64,000 bases of DNA. Origin: Spirosoma sp. KCTC 42546 (lineage in GTDB: Bacteria; Bacteroidota; Bacteroidia; Cytophagales; Spirosomataceae). The stretch is from the NCBI RefSeq assembly GCF_006965485.1, contig NZ_CP041360.1:4506501-4570500 (forward strand), written 5' to 3'. Below are positions 42,041 through 50,496 of the stretch, piece after piece. Made by a program: the position numbers and the translations under genes. Under the pieces are notes generated by a model. It did not search any database. It was not told where the DNA came from and saw nothing but the letters and a program-made list of their open reading frames with translations. The stretch's first letter is position 1; every line of letters starts with the position of its first letter.

Positions 42041-44251
42041 GTGAAATTTTTTCCTGTTTGTTTACTCTCTTGTTTGTTACTAAGCCATACAATTTTATTG
42101 GCTCAGAAAAAAAACGAAAGCTATCAGCTTCATATCAACCGGGCTACCTCGCCCATTATTGTCGATGGTAACGTTGAAGAACCGGCCTGGCAGGCAGCTG
42201 AGGTTGCCTCCGACTTTTGGATGGTTCTTCCTATGGATACCAGCCGCGCCCGCGTTCGGACCGACGTGCGCATGACGTACGATGACCACAACGTGTATTT
42301 GAGTGCCGTTTGCTACCATGGTGATGTACCTGGCCCGTATATGGTGGAGTCGCTTCGGCGCGACTGGGCGTTTGTCAAAAATGACAATTTCATCTTTTTC
42401 ATGGATACCTTCGATGACCAGACGAACGGTTTTACGTTTGGCACCAATGCCGCTGGCGCACAATGGGATGGTCTATTGTACGAAGGCGGAAAAGCAAACC
42501 TGAGCTGGGATAATAAATGGACTTCTGTCGTTCGAAATCATGCGGATCGGTATGTGATCGAACTAGCCATTCCTTTTAAAACGATCCGGTATAAAAAGGG
42601 AATTACCCGCTGGGGGATCAACTTCAGCAGGCAGGATTTAAAAACAACCGAAAAATCATCCTGGACACCCATACAACGCCAATTCCCAACGGCCTCACTG
42701 GCCCTAACCGGTGTATTGATCTGGGATCAGCCTCCGCCACAACCCGGCCCCAATATCTCGATTATCCCCTATGCGCTGAGCGGCCTGACGCGCGACTACC
42801 AGAATGGCGTTCCAACAAAAGGCAAGTTTGATGCCGGGCTGGATGCCAAAGTAGCCGTTACCTCATCACTGAATCTTGACCTGACCGTTAACCCCGATTT
42901 TTCGCAGGTAGACGTTGACCAGCAGGTTACGAACCTCGACCGGTATGAGCTGTTCTTCCCCGAAAAACGGCAGTTCTTTTTAGAGAACGGGGACCAGTTT
43001 ACCAATTTCGGGTACGCCACCATTCGCCCGTTTTTTAGCCGTCGAATTGGTTTGGGCGGGGTACCGATTCGGTTTGGTGCCCGACTCAGCGGCAAACTCA
43101 ATAAAGACTGGCGAATTGGGGTTATGGACATGCAAACCGGACGTGTTGATGATACTGGTTTGCCCGCCCAGAATTTTGCGGTGGTGGCTTTGCAACGCCG
43201 GGTTTCGGCTCGTTCGAATATCGGGATGATCTTCGTCAATAAAGAGTCGCTGGCATATACCCCAACGCCCGATAAGCCCCTTTACTCCCGCTATAATCGA
43301 AATCTGGGCTTGGAGTACAACCTGGCATCTTCGAATAACATCTGGACTGGTAAGGCCCTGTATGTTAAGTCGTTTCGGCCTGAGCAACCGGGTAATGATG
43401 CCGTTTATGCCGCTAACGTACAGTACTTTACCCGACGATGGCTGATTAGCGGACAGGTAGAATCGATCGGCAAAAACTACACTGCCGAAGCCGGTTACGT
43501 TCCTCGGGTTGGCTATGAGCGTGGGATGGCCACGCTCGGGTATACCTTCTTACCCACGGGAAGTGGCGTACTCAACCACGGCCCGGTATTAACCTCAACC
43601 TACTTTTTCGACCCGGCCTGGCGGCAAAGTGACAATGAAAGTCTGCTGAGTTATGCCATCACCTTCCGAAACCGAAGCGTGTTCACGGCCTGGGTTGCTA
43701 CCGATTACGTTCGACTACTGCAACCCTTCGACCCGACCAACACGGGCCGCGAAACGCTGGCAACTGGCACCGAACATAACTGGACGGCGTGGGGAACCGA
43801 TTTTGACTCCAAGCCTCAGAGTGTCTTTACCTATGGGTTTTCGTCTCGCTATGGTGGCTATTATGCCAACGGTACCCGCCTGAATCTCACCGCCGATCTG
43901 GGGTATCGGATTCAGCCCTACGTTAGTTTAGCAGCCAGTTTCAACTACAACGACATTCGTCTGCCGCAACCCTGGGGCAATACCACCTTCTGGCTCATTG
44001 GGCCCCGCTTCGATCTAACCCTCACCAATAAGCTCTACCTGACAACCTTTGTGCAGTACAATGAGCAACAGAAAAACATGAATGTGAATGCACGTGTTCA
44101 GTGGCGCTACAAGCCGGCGTCGGATTTTTTCCTGGTGTATACCGACAACTATTTACCGAATTCCGCCCAGATTGGACAGGATGTGCCGGGCTTCTTTTCA
44201 GTCAAAAACAGGGCGTTGGTACTGAAGTGGACATACTGGTGGAATCTCTAA
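42041..44251 (+). CDS. DUF5916 outer-membrane protein with N-terminal CBM9-like domain
   Basis: A 736-residue exported protein. A signal peptide (VKFFPVCLLSCLLLSH, cleavage near LLAQ) precedes a beta-sandwich of the carbohydrate-binding module 9 type (about residues 30-210; DGNVEEPAWQAAEVA is characteristic). A long beta-barrel-like DUF5916 region follows, ending in TYWWNL. Pairs of aromatic residues and DxxxxVDVDQQVTN-like segments are typical of the family. It is common in Bacteroidota; its role is unknown, with sugar binding at the cell surface a reasonable guess. No ATG fits the 5' end, so I use the GTG at 42041, just after the predicted promoter. Confidence 0.87.
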   Translation: MKFFPVCLLSCLLLSHTILLAQKKNESYQLHINRATSPIIVDGNVEEPAWQAAEVASDFWMVLPMDTSRARVRTDVRMTYDDHNVYLSAVCYHGDVPGPYMVESLRRDWAFVKNDNFIFFMDTFDDQTNGFTFGTNAAGAQWDGLLYEGGKANLSWDNKWTSVVRNHADRYVIELAIPFKTIRYKKGITRWGINFSRQDLKTTEKSSWTPIQRQFPTASLALTGVLIWDQPPPQPGPNISIIPYALSGLTRDYQNGVPTKGKFDAGLDAKVAVTSSLNLDLTVNPDFSQVDVDQQVTNLDRYELFFPEKRQFFLENGDQFTNFGYATIRPFFSRRIGLGGVPIRFGARLSGKLNKDWRIGVMDMQTGRVDDTGLPAQNFAVVALQRRVSARSNIGMIFVNKESLAYTPTPDKPLYSRYNRNLGLEYNLASSNNIWTGKALYVKSFRPEQPGNDAVYAANVQYFTRRWLISGQVESIGKNYTAEAGYVPRVGYERGMATLGYTFLPTGSGVLNHGPVLTSTYFFDPAWRQSDNESLLSYAITFRNRSVFTAWVATDYVRLLQPFDPTNTGRETLATGTEHNWTAWGTDFDSKPQSVFTYGFSSRYGGYYANGTRLNLTADLGYRIQPYVSLAASFNYNDIRLPQPWGNTTFWLIGPRFDLTLTNKLYLTTFVQYNEQQKNMNVNARVQWRYKPASDFFLVYTDNYLPNSAQIGQDVPGFFSVKNRALVLKWTYWWNL

Positions 44252-44349
44252 TGTTCAGTGTTTTAAACAAACTGAATCCGTGTCTGTTTAATTGACAATC
44301 CGCCGAAAAGTGAGCGGTAAATTACTACACTAAAATTCAGTCAACGTTT

Positions 44350-44544
44350 ATGAAAACCCTGTTGCGTTTTTTTCCGACGGCTCTTGTAGCCTTGTTTCTA
44401 ACTCTATTTCTGACCAGTTGTGCGGCTATTGGTGATATTTTCAAAGCCGGAGCCTGGACGGGTGCCATCCTAGTTATTCTGGGTATAGGTCTTGTGATCT
44501 GGATCATTTCTAAACTCTTTGGCGGAGGGAGCAGCAATTCCTGA
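44350..44544 (+). CDS. Small lipoprotein with one C-terminal membrane span
   Basis: A 64-residue protein. The N-terminal signal ends in a lipobox (LTSCAAIGD, Cys about 25). A second hydrophobic segment (GAILVILGIGLVIWIISKLF) then makes a membrane hairpin or anchor, and a short GGGSSNS tail closes it. Similar small proteins are frequent in Bacteroidota and are sometimes mislabelled as phosphatidate cytidylyltransferase. No function is known. The clear lipobox and the terminator 23 bp downstream support a real gene. Confidence 0.78.
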   Translation: MKTLLRFFPTALVALFLTLFLTSCAAIGDIFKAGAWTGAILVILGIGLVIWIISKLFGGGSSNS

Positions 44545-44567
44545 AAATCACCTGTTAATAAACCATT

Positions 44568-44602
44568 AAAAAAGCCGAATCCTGAGTGGGTTCGGCTTTT
44601 TT
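44568..44602. terminator. Bidirectional intrinsic terminator
   Basis: Arms at 44568-44582 and 44588-44602 pair at 14 of 15 positions, with T runs on both strands (AAAAAAGCC ... GGCTTTTTT). It serves the small lipoprotein gene (plus) and the convergent kinase-like gene (minus), and it overlaps the latter's stop codon at 44601-44603. Confidence 0.87.
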
Positions 44603-45623
44603 AATGGGCCTCAACAATGGATAGACTTTCCCAGACTAAATCGCCCATTGTCTCACATTTTAAAAAATTCTGACGCTTGTAATATCGGGCCAACCCCTGC
44701 CGGAGTGTCAGGACGTGGCTATGGGGGGCCAGTTCATCCTGGCGCATAACACTGATAAGATCACGAATTCGGATAGACTCGGCCCGAATTCGGCTGGCAA
44801 TTAATGCCCGCTCTTCAATCTGATATTGCCGAACGCTCTCTGAAGTCATGTACCGAAAGCCCAATTCAATAATAGGCTGGTTCTGTTTATAGTATTGTGG
44901 CATATAAACCGACCGATGGCCTTCGTACGACTGCTGGTCAAAATCAATAGCCCGAATCCGGTAATAGGTTTCATCGAAGTCGGGGGTTATATCTACCACA
45001 AAATTACTGGAATGCATATCGCCCAATAAGCGAACGAAACACCGCTCATTGAACTTAACGAACTCCTTACACAATCGAATCGGATTCAGGGTAGGGTCGT
45101 GAAGCTGGTTCTCAAAAAACATATCACCGGGGATCCCGGCAATATGCTCCTCCACTAATGTTTGCCCACTGGTCAGATAATTGATCCGGTTTGGCGAGAG
45201 TATGTGCTCCAGCTCCAGGCCATAAATCCGGGACGCATCGGCTCGTTTAATGTAGAAGTAGTCGAAGTTATCATTGACCAGATTCCGAATGCGCACCCGA
45301 AATGGCTTTGTGTTGCCATACATACACATATCGACCCGGTCGATGGTCAGATGGTTTGTCACCGATAAATCCCCGTTTGCTTTTAGGTACGCGTAGATTG
45401 CCTTTAACGAAAGGCGCATCTCGTCGGCTTCTGTTGCGGCATAAAATACCGTTTCCCAGAGGGTGTCATGCCCTCGTTTATCGTATAGACTGATCGCATT
45501 GCCATACCGTAGCAGATCGTCATAGTGCGTCGGTAAGACCAGCTCCCGGTCATAGGCATGCAGGTATGACCGGAGCGGGTCCCGAATTGGATAAACAAGC
45601 TTTTTTCTGGATATAACAGGCAT
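44601..45623 (-). CDS. Uncharacterised kinase-fold protein (APH/HipA-like)
   Basis: A 340-residue cytoplasmic protein from the ATG at 45623 (a TTG at 45632 is less likely). I do not recognise a named family, but the layout resembles protein-kinase-like enzymes of the aminoglycoside-phosphotransferase or HipA kind. FYIKRA (K126) could be the ATP-anchoring lysine. LLGDMHSSN matches the catalytic loop, with D202 as base and N207 as metal ligand. IRAIDFD (D227/D229) matches the metal-binding DFG/IDW position. The target is unknown. It has no membrane span and no partner gene. It shares a terminator with the small lipoprotein gene. Confidence 0.72.
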   Translation of the reverse strand: MPVISRKKLVYPIRDPLRSYLHAYDRELVLPTHYDDLLRYGNAISLYDKRGHDTLWETVFYAATEADEMRLSLKAIYAYLKANGDLSVTNHLTIDRVDMCMYGNTKPFRVRIRNLVNDNFDYFYIKRADASRIYGLELEHILSPNRINYLTSGQTLVEEHIAGIPGDMFFENQLHDPTLNPIRLCKEFVKFNERCFVRLLGDMHSSNFVVDITPDFDETYYRIRAIDFDQQSYEGHRSVYMPQYYKQNQPIIELGFRYMTSESVRQYQIEERALIASRIRAESIRIRDLISVMRQDELAPHSHVLTLRQGLARYYKRQNFLKCETMGDLVWESLSIVEAH

Positions 45624-45817
45624 TGAATACAAATGTAGAGACGCCTAGCAAGTTCGTCGTTTTCCAGCAATATTTATGTCTAAATTACGTACGAAGGCCT
45701 TTCGTACAGAGCTGTGCCATCCCAACAGCGCACCGTGGTTGATTTAAGTCCTGCAAGAACCGTGGCACTACTCTGTGGGAAAAAGACCTGTTCATAAACG
45801 AACAAAGACAGTAAACT

Positions 45818-46441
45818 ATGAGGAAAATTTTCATTCTACTCTTCCTATTGCCTTATATAAGCCAAGGTCAGGATATAATTAGTACAAGCTCAAAAAATGA
45901 TAGTTTACTTACGGCTGTCGATACGAGTAAACATCAACCTGTTATACTTAAAACTTATCTCAGAAAAGATGTCTGGCGGATTGATTTTTTGGGTCCGGGC
46001 TATATCAACGAGCATCGCCTTGGGAAGAAAACAACAGTAGTTTCTCAGCTTCGGCTAGTAGGTTCTTTTCGTATTGAAGATAGACTCGATATGTATGGCT
46101 ACAGCCTCACTGTCAAAAAAGTACTCGCCTTAAGCATAAATCCAGAACTAGCTTTAGCTATTCGCCATTTTTACAATTTAGCCAGGCGAAAAGAAAATGG
46201 TAAATCTATTCGCTATAACTCAGGTAGCTATTTTGCGGCAAAAGCGGGATACGTATTGCCACCCATCCTGAATAACTCAAATATTGATATTCAGGGGTTA
46301 GGCGTTAGCGGACTTTGGGGTGTTCAACAAACGTATCGTAAGTATTTCTATCTGAACCTGGAAGTAGGGGTTGGGGTTGCCCAGTATTATGAGCACACGA
46401 TTTCGCCAACCGGAAATTTTTTACTAGGCTATACATTTTAA
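45818..46441 (+). CDS. Exported barrel-like protein, unknown
   Basis: A 207-residue protein with an N-terminal signal peptide (hydrophobic residues 3-14, cleavage near SQGQ). Alternating beta-strand segments with aromatic girdle residues follow (YINEHRLGKKTTVVSQLRLV, YYEHTISPTGNFLLGYTF). It ends in Phe, as in outer-membrane barrels. I cannot assign a family. The A/T-richer sequence and slightly different codon use, compared with its neighbours, hint that it may be a more recent arrival, but the difference is modest. The gene stands alone between the kinase-like and LysR-divergent genes. Confidence 0.66.
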   Translation: MRKIFILLFLLPYISQGQDIISTSSKNDSLLTAVDTSKHQPVILKTYLRKDVWRIDFLGPGYINEHRLGKKTTVVSQLRLVGSFRIEDRLDMYGYSLTVKKVLALSINPELALAIRHFYNLARRKENGKSIRYNSGSYFAAKAGYVLPPILNNSNIDIQGLGVSGLWGVQQTYRKYFYLNLEVGVGVAQYYEHTISPTGNFLLGYTF

Positions 46442-46483
46442 ACAACAGGGTTCTCAACTAAGAAAAAGGTGGAGAACCCTGAC

Positions 46484-46909
46484 TCAAAAATTAATTTGCG
46501 GGCCGTAGGTGATGTAGCGCTGTGATTCAACGGCTGGCATATACACTACTTCAACCCGACGCACAATGGTTTGCTGATCGTCGCTGATTTCGAACTGATA
46601 TACGCCAGAGTCAGACTCACTAAACCTGAATTTGAGTCGGTAGTTGGCGGGTATCTTCTTCAGATAATCCCGAAATAGCAGGGCGCCTTTGTCATTTTTC
46701 AGCGTAACAAGAACCCGCTTCGGTTGGTGAACGGCCAGCATCAGGTTGATTGTCCAGTTCGACTCCATAAACATGCCCACCTCAAAGGAGCTCTGCTTCG
46801 ATAGAGAGTCCTCGGGTTCGTTAGTGGCAGGCTGTGCATTAAGTGCTGGCGCTACCAAAAGCAGACTTAGCAGTAGCGCATTCATAATTAGTTGTGTTGT
46901 TGTTTTCAT
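46484..46909 (-). CDS. Exported beta-sandwich-like protein, unknown
   Basis: A 141-residue protein with a signal peptide (hydrophobic residues about 8-24, cleavage near LNAQ). The rest looks like a small beta-sandwich (RVLVTLKNDKGALLFRDYLK, GVYQFEISDDQQTIVRRVEVVY). Its composition and layout resemble the C-terminal half of the exported protein at 58662-59459. The ATG at 46909 puts the signal peptide at the N-terminus; an upstream start at 47002 would add 31 atypical residues. It is divergent from the LysR gene and may be under its control. Confidence 0.75.
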   Translation of the reverse strand: MKTTTQLIMNALLLSLLLVAPALNAQPATNEPEDSLSKQSSFEVGMFMESNWTINLMLAVHQPKRVLVTLKNDKGALLFRDYLKKIPANYRLKFRFSESDSGVYQFEISDDQQTIVRRVEVVYMPAVESQRYITYGPQINF

Positions 46910-46961
46910 TTTTTTGATACCGTTTGTAGCGGCTTGATTGACAGGCTCAAAGGTGGGAGGT

Positions 46962-46992
46962 TTTGATATATTAGCAAAACGAATTATTTTTG
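46962..46992 (+). promoter_or_regulatory. Complete Bacteroidota-type promoter of the LysR gene
   Basis: TTTG at 46962-46965 (-33) and TATTTTTG at 46985-46992 (-7) are separated by 19 bases, the ideal spacing for the primary sigma factor of Bacteroidota. Transcription would start near 46999, at the edge of the palindrome at 47001-47015. Confidence 0.65.
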
Positions 46993-47000
46993 TCGAAATC

Positions 47001-47015
47001 ATGAATATTATTCAT
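47001..47015 (+). promoter_or_regulatory. LysR-type palindrome (T-N11-A) before the LysR start codon
   Basis: ATGAATATTATTCAT is a 6-bp perfect inverted repeat around a 3-base centre and contains T-N11-A, the core pattern of LysR operators. It lies between the predicted transcription start and the ATG at 47017, a position suited to autorepression. Short AT-rich palindromes also arise by chance. Confidence 0.5.
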
Positions 47016-47016
47016 C

Positions 47017-47922
47017 ATGGAAATCAGGCACCTTCAGATGGTAAAAGAAGTAGCCAGCAGCGGCAATTTGACCAAAGCTGCAGATCGGTTATTTCTGACC
47101 CAATCCGCACTGAGTCATCAGTTGAAGGAACTGGAAAGCTATTTCGACACGCAGCTGTTCATCCGCGACAAAAAGCAGATGCTACTAACGCCAGCGGGCG
47201 AAGTGGTTCTACAGGCGGCTGAGAAGATTTTGCAGGAAGTAATCGAAACGCGGGCGAAAGTCCGCTGCCTGACCGATAAGGAAGCCGGAGAGGTCCGCCT
47301 TTGTACACAATGCTATACCTCCTACCACTGGCTGGCGGGTTTTCTGCGGGAGTTTCAGGCTATATATCCAAAAGTGGATATCAAGGTAGAATTGGAAGCC
47401 GCTACCCAGGCCGCCGATCATCATCTGTTGGCCAACAAGATCGACGTCGCTATTACGGAAGGAGATGAAAATCCGAAGTTCAGTTATACTCCGCTGTTTC
47501 AGGATGAGTTTGTGGCTATCGTTGCCCCCGATCATGCCTGGGTGGGGCGTAGCTGGGTAGAAATTGATGAGTTTGCCAGCCAGAATTACATCATGTACAA
47601 TGTTCCGGACGAGGAAAGCTCGAACTTCTTGATGCTTTTCAAGAACCGACGCCCCCTGAAAGTCTATAAAATTACGCTGACAGAAGCCATTCTGGAGATG
47701 GTAAAGGCGGGCTTGGGCGTTGCGGTACTGCCGAATTGGGTGGTACGCCCCTACCTGCAATCGGGCCAGCTTTCGGCCGTTCGGATAACGAAGCAACGGG
47801 TACTGCGGACGTGGTATGCAGCTACCTTAAAGACGAAACAACTCCCTCCGTATACAACTGCTTTCATCGAGCAACTGGCCTCGTATATGGCTGAATTAGA
47901 CGGCTATGCCTGTACTGTTTAA
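47017..47922 (+). CDS. LysR-family transcriptional regulator
   Basis: A 301-residue LysR-type regulator. The winged helix-turn-helix is at residues 1-60 (SGNLTKAADRLFLTQSALSHQLKELE is the typical helix-turn-helix and linker segment). The effector-binding domain of two lobes covers about residues 90-295. The effector is unknown. Its neighbours on the minus strand, two cupins and an alcohol dehydrogenase, are plausible targets, as is the divergent exported protein. A promoter with ideal spacing and a T-N11-A palindrome precede it. Confidence 0.92.
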   Translation: MEIRHLQMVKEVASSGNLTKAADRLFLTQSALSHQLKELESYFDTQLFIRDKKQMLLTPAGEVVLQAAEKILQEVIETRAKVRCLTDKEAGEVRLCTQCYTSYHWLAGFLREFQAIYPKVDIKVELEAATQAADHHLLANKIDVAITEGDENPKFSYTPLFQDEFVAIVAPDHAWVGRSWVEIDEFASQNYIMYNVPDEESSNFLMLFKNRRPLKVYKITLTEAILEMVKAGLGVAVLPNWVVRPYLQSGQLSAVRITKQRVLRTWYAATLKTKQLPPYTTAFIEQLASYMAELDGYACTV

Positions 47923-47983
47923 GGATAAATAAATGCCAATACTCCGGTGTAATGGGTTAAAATTAGCCGAGTACATGGTTAGG

Positions 47984-48063
47984 ATAGATTACAGTGGATT
48001 CTATTGGACCTACCTCTATTGATTATTAACAAAATAGTACCAAAAGAATCCACTAGAATCTAT
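47984..48063. repeat. Palindrome of 9-bp units between the LysR and cupin genes
   Basis: Arms at 47984-48007 and 48040-48063 pair at 21 of 24 positions. The right-arm complement splits into 9-mers AGATTCTAG and TGGATTCTT. It lies between the convergent LysR gene (plus) and cupin gene (minus), where a two-way terminator would be expected. Confidence 0.75.
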
Positions 48064-48103
48064 AGGATCAAGATTGAATACGTACGTTTTTCATCCAGTC
48101 GGA

Positions 48104-48517
48104 CTAAAAGTGGTTGTATTCTTCGTCTGTGACGGGTTGTAACCAACTAACGGCACCTCCCTTGCTCACATTCGGATTGATCGCCAGGTGAGTAAACCGG
48201 CTATCTGGGGTGGCACCATGCCAATGCACCACATCAGGGGCAATGTTTACAGCCTCTCCTACCCGTAGGAGTTGAATGGGCTTGCCCTGTTCCTGATAAT
48301 AGCCTGTCCCCTCGGTAACCACTAAAATTTGTCCGTTGGGATGCGTATGCCAGTTATTTCTGGCCCCCGGCTCAAAGGTTACATCGCTTACTGTACAATC
48401 CGTCAAATCATTAGATCCCACAAGCATTTTCACCCAGGCAATCCCAGTAAAGTAATCGGAAGGGGCTTGCACCGCTCCTTCGGGTACCGTCGGTTGTTTA
48501 TTTTCGGGCTGATTCAT
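48104..48517 (-). CDS. Cupin-domain protein (paralogue B)
   Basis: A 137-residue single-domain cupin without a signal peptide, from the ATG at 48517. Motif 1 holds NNWHTHPNGQ and motif 2 HWHGATP, giving the His metal ligands. It shares FTGIAWVKML, FEPGARNNWH, GYYQEQGKPIQLL and WLQPVTDEEYN with the cupins at 4028-4522 and 49648-50061. It is 16 bp downstream of the alcohol dehydrogenase gene, so the two are co-transcribed. An upstream start at 48559 would overlap the dehydrogenase gene and is rejected. Confidence 0.87.
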   Translation of the reverse strand: MNQPENKQPTVPEGAVQAPSDYFTGIAWVKMLVGSNDLTDCTVSDVTFEPGARNNWHTHPNGQILVVTEGTGYYQEQGKPIQLLRVGEAVNIAPDVVHWHGATPDSRFTHLAINPNVSKGGAVSWLQPVTDEEYNHF

Positions 48518-48533
48518 AACTTTATTTAGGTTG

Positions 48534-49577
48534 CTATAGTGTTGCCATGTCAATGACAAACCGATACCTTACATCGCCTTTCAGCATACGCTCATAAGCT
48601 GGGTGGATGTTATTGATGGCAATCACCTCAATGTCGGAAACTATGTTATTTTCAGCACAGAAATCAAGCATTTCCTGCGTTTCTGCAATGCCCCCAATAC
48701 TCGACCCGGCAATGCTTTTTCGGCCCGGAATCAGGCTAAAGGCCAAAAGTGAAGAAGGGGTTGGTGGAGCGCCTACGCATATGTGTACACCGTCTGTTTT
48801 TAAGAGATTTAGGTACAGATTGTAATCGTGCTCGGCGGAAACCGTATCCAGAATAAAATCAAAATATCCGGTCGCAGATTCAAGCTGAGCCGGATCGCTC
48901 GTAACAATAAAATTGTGTGCGCCCAGTTTCCTGGCATCGGCTTCTTTTTTGGGCGATGTACTCAGAACGGTCACCTCCGCGCCGAACGCCACCCCGAATT
49001 TTATACCCATGTGCCCAAGGCCACCCAGGCCCAGAACGGCCAGTTTATGTCCTTTGCCTACTTTCCAGTGCCGAAGGGGCGAGTAGGTCGTAATACCCGC
49101 ACAAAGCAATGGGGCGGTGGCTGCCAGATCCAGCGTTTCAGCAATGTGCAACACAAAATCCTCATTCACCACAATGGTGTTGGAATAGCCGCCATAGGTA
49201 GGCGTTTTATGATCTTGTTCCAGACTGTTGTAGGTGAGCGTATTGCCGTTGGTACAATACTGCTCCAGGTCGTTCTGGCAATTGTCGCAAACGCGGCATG
49301 AATCGACCATACAGCCGGTACCCGCCAGATCACCAACCTTAAATTTAGTCACCTGGTTACCGACCCCGACAACCCGGCCCACGATCTCGTGACCCGGAAC
49401 CATCGGAAAAATGCTGCCGCCCCATTCATCCCGTATCTGGTGAAGGTCGGAATGGCAGACGCCACAATATGCAATATCGAATTGAACATCGTGTGGGCCA
49501 ACCTCGCGTCGGTCAAAATTCCAGGGTGCCAGTGGCGTCTCTTTGGTTTGAGCTGCATAGCCTTTTGCTGCAATCAT
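48534..49577 (-). CDS. Zinc-dependent alcohol dehydrogenase (YahK/cinnamyl-alcohol type)
   Basis: A 347-residue medium-chain dehydrogenase. Catalytic zinc ligands are in CGVCHSDLH and GHEIVG. The structural zinc has four Cys in CRVCDNCQNDLEQYC. LGLGGLGHMGIKFG is the NAD(P) motif. The sequence is of the cinnamyl-alcohol-dehydrogenase-like group (YahK, Adh6), which reduces aldehydes with NADPH. It is in a minus-strand operon between two cupin genes (70 bp and 16 bp gaps). This group may detoxify aldehydes under LysR control. Confidence 0.92.
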   Translation of the reverse strand: MIAAKGYAAQTKETPLAPWNFDRREVGPHDVQFDIAYCGVCHSDLHQIRDEWGGSIFPMVPGHEIVGRVVGVGNQVTKFKVGDLAGTGCMVDSCRVCDNCQNDLEQYCTNGNTLTYNSLEQDHKTPTYGGYSNTIVVNEDFVLHIAETLDLAATAPLLCAGITTYSPLRHWKVGKGHKLAVLGLGGLGHMGIKFGVAFGAEVTVLSTSPKKEADARKLGAHNFIVTSDPAQLESATGYFDFILDTVSAEHDYNLYLNLLKTDGVHICVGAPPTPSSLLAFSLIPGRKSIAGSSIGGIAETQEMLDFCAENNIVSDIEVIAINNIHPAYERMLKGDVRYRFVIDMATL

Positions 49578-49647
49578 ATTGTTCTGTTGATTAATTATCT
49601 AGGTTGTTTTTGATTGTCAATTTACTGACGATCATTTCCCCCCGAGG

Positions 49648-50061
49648 TTAGGGTTGATAGCTGTTGTATTCATCGTCCGTCACCGGCTCCAGCCAGTCGG
49701 CCGCCCCCATTTGTGCATTGGGCCCGATAGCAATATGTGTAAACTCACTGGTTGGTGTGGCCCCATGCCAGTGGATCAGATTCGGCAGAATTTGCACGAC
49801 ATCGCCTTTACGGAGCAACTGAATAGGCTTGCCTTTTTCCTGATAATAGCCTTCCCCATCGGTACAGATCAGGATTTGACCACCTTTATGGCTGTGCCAG
49901 TTGTTTCGGCAACCCGGCTCAAAAACAACGTTACCTACGGTGGTATTGAACGTTGGATTATGGGGAACCAGCATGTTTAGCCAGGCGGTTCCCGTAAAGT
50001 AGGCGGCCGGCACGTGTTCGCCTTTTGGAAAAATGGCGTTTTTAGTTTCTGTGGTATCCAT
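49648..50061 (-). CDS. Cupin-domain protein (paralogue C)
   Basis: A 137-residue single-domain cupin, first gene of the cupin-dehydrogenase-cupin operon. Metal-ligand blocks NNWHSHKGGQ and HWHGATP are present, as are FTGTAWLNML, GYYQEKGKPIQLLRKGD and WLEPVTDDEYN, which mark it as a paralogue of the other two. The ATG at 50061 gives the same length as paralogue B; the upstream frame to 50196 is not conserved with it. A possible -7 box (TAGTTTTG on the minus strand, 50154-50161) lies upstream, but without a -33 match. Confidence 0.87.
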   Translation of the reverse strand: MDTTETKNAIFPKGEHVPAAYFTGTAWLNMLVPHNPTFNTTVGNVVFEPGCRNNWHSHKGGQILICTDGEGYYQEKGKPIQLLRKGDVVQILPNLIHWHGATPTSEFTHIAIGPNAQMGAADWLEPVTDDEYNSYQP

Positions 50062-50496
50062 ACATGTTTCTGGTTTGCAGGTATAAACAGCGTATCCATC
50101 GAATTTGATTACGCTTACCGCAACGACTTTATCAATTCGTTGAGTGTCTGACACAAAACTAGCGTAGCCTGCGCACGGACGAGTAACGATTATCAAACCA
50201 AAACGTAAGAATTTTAACTAATCACCCGAATGTACAGGCGCGTACTGGTAGCAGGAATAGCTTGATATTACTGGACTGATTAGCGACTAATTCAGCCACA
50301 TAGGCCTAGCCTAAATGAGTCACAAACATGTTTCCCTTTCGTCCGTAAGCGTACATCTTATGTCCAGTAATGGACATAAAAAAAACAAGAAAAATTACAC
50401 AAAATTCTCACAATCAGCACATTAAGCTCTACCAGTCAGCTATTGGTAAGGTATTTGTTCTACAAAAGTTAAATTAATAATTTCTGTTTACCGACG
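50062..50496. other. Divergent intergenic region between the cupin and serine hydrolase genes
   Basis: 435 bp with no supported gene. It holds a possible minus-strand -7 box at 50154-50161 and a 9-bp perfect palindrome at 50358-50379 (TTATGTCCA and TGGACATAA around GTAA), which looks more like a regulator site than a terminator because no T run follows in either direction. The rest is AT-rich. Confidence 0.5.
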
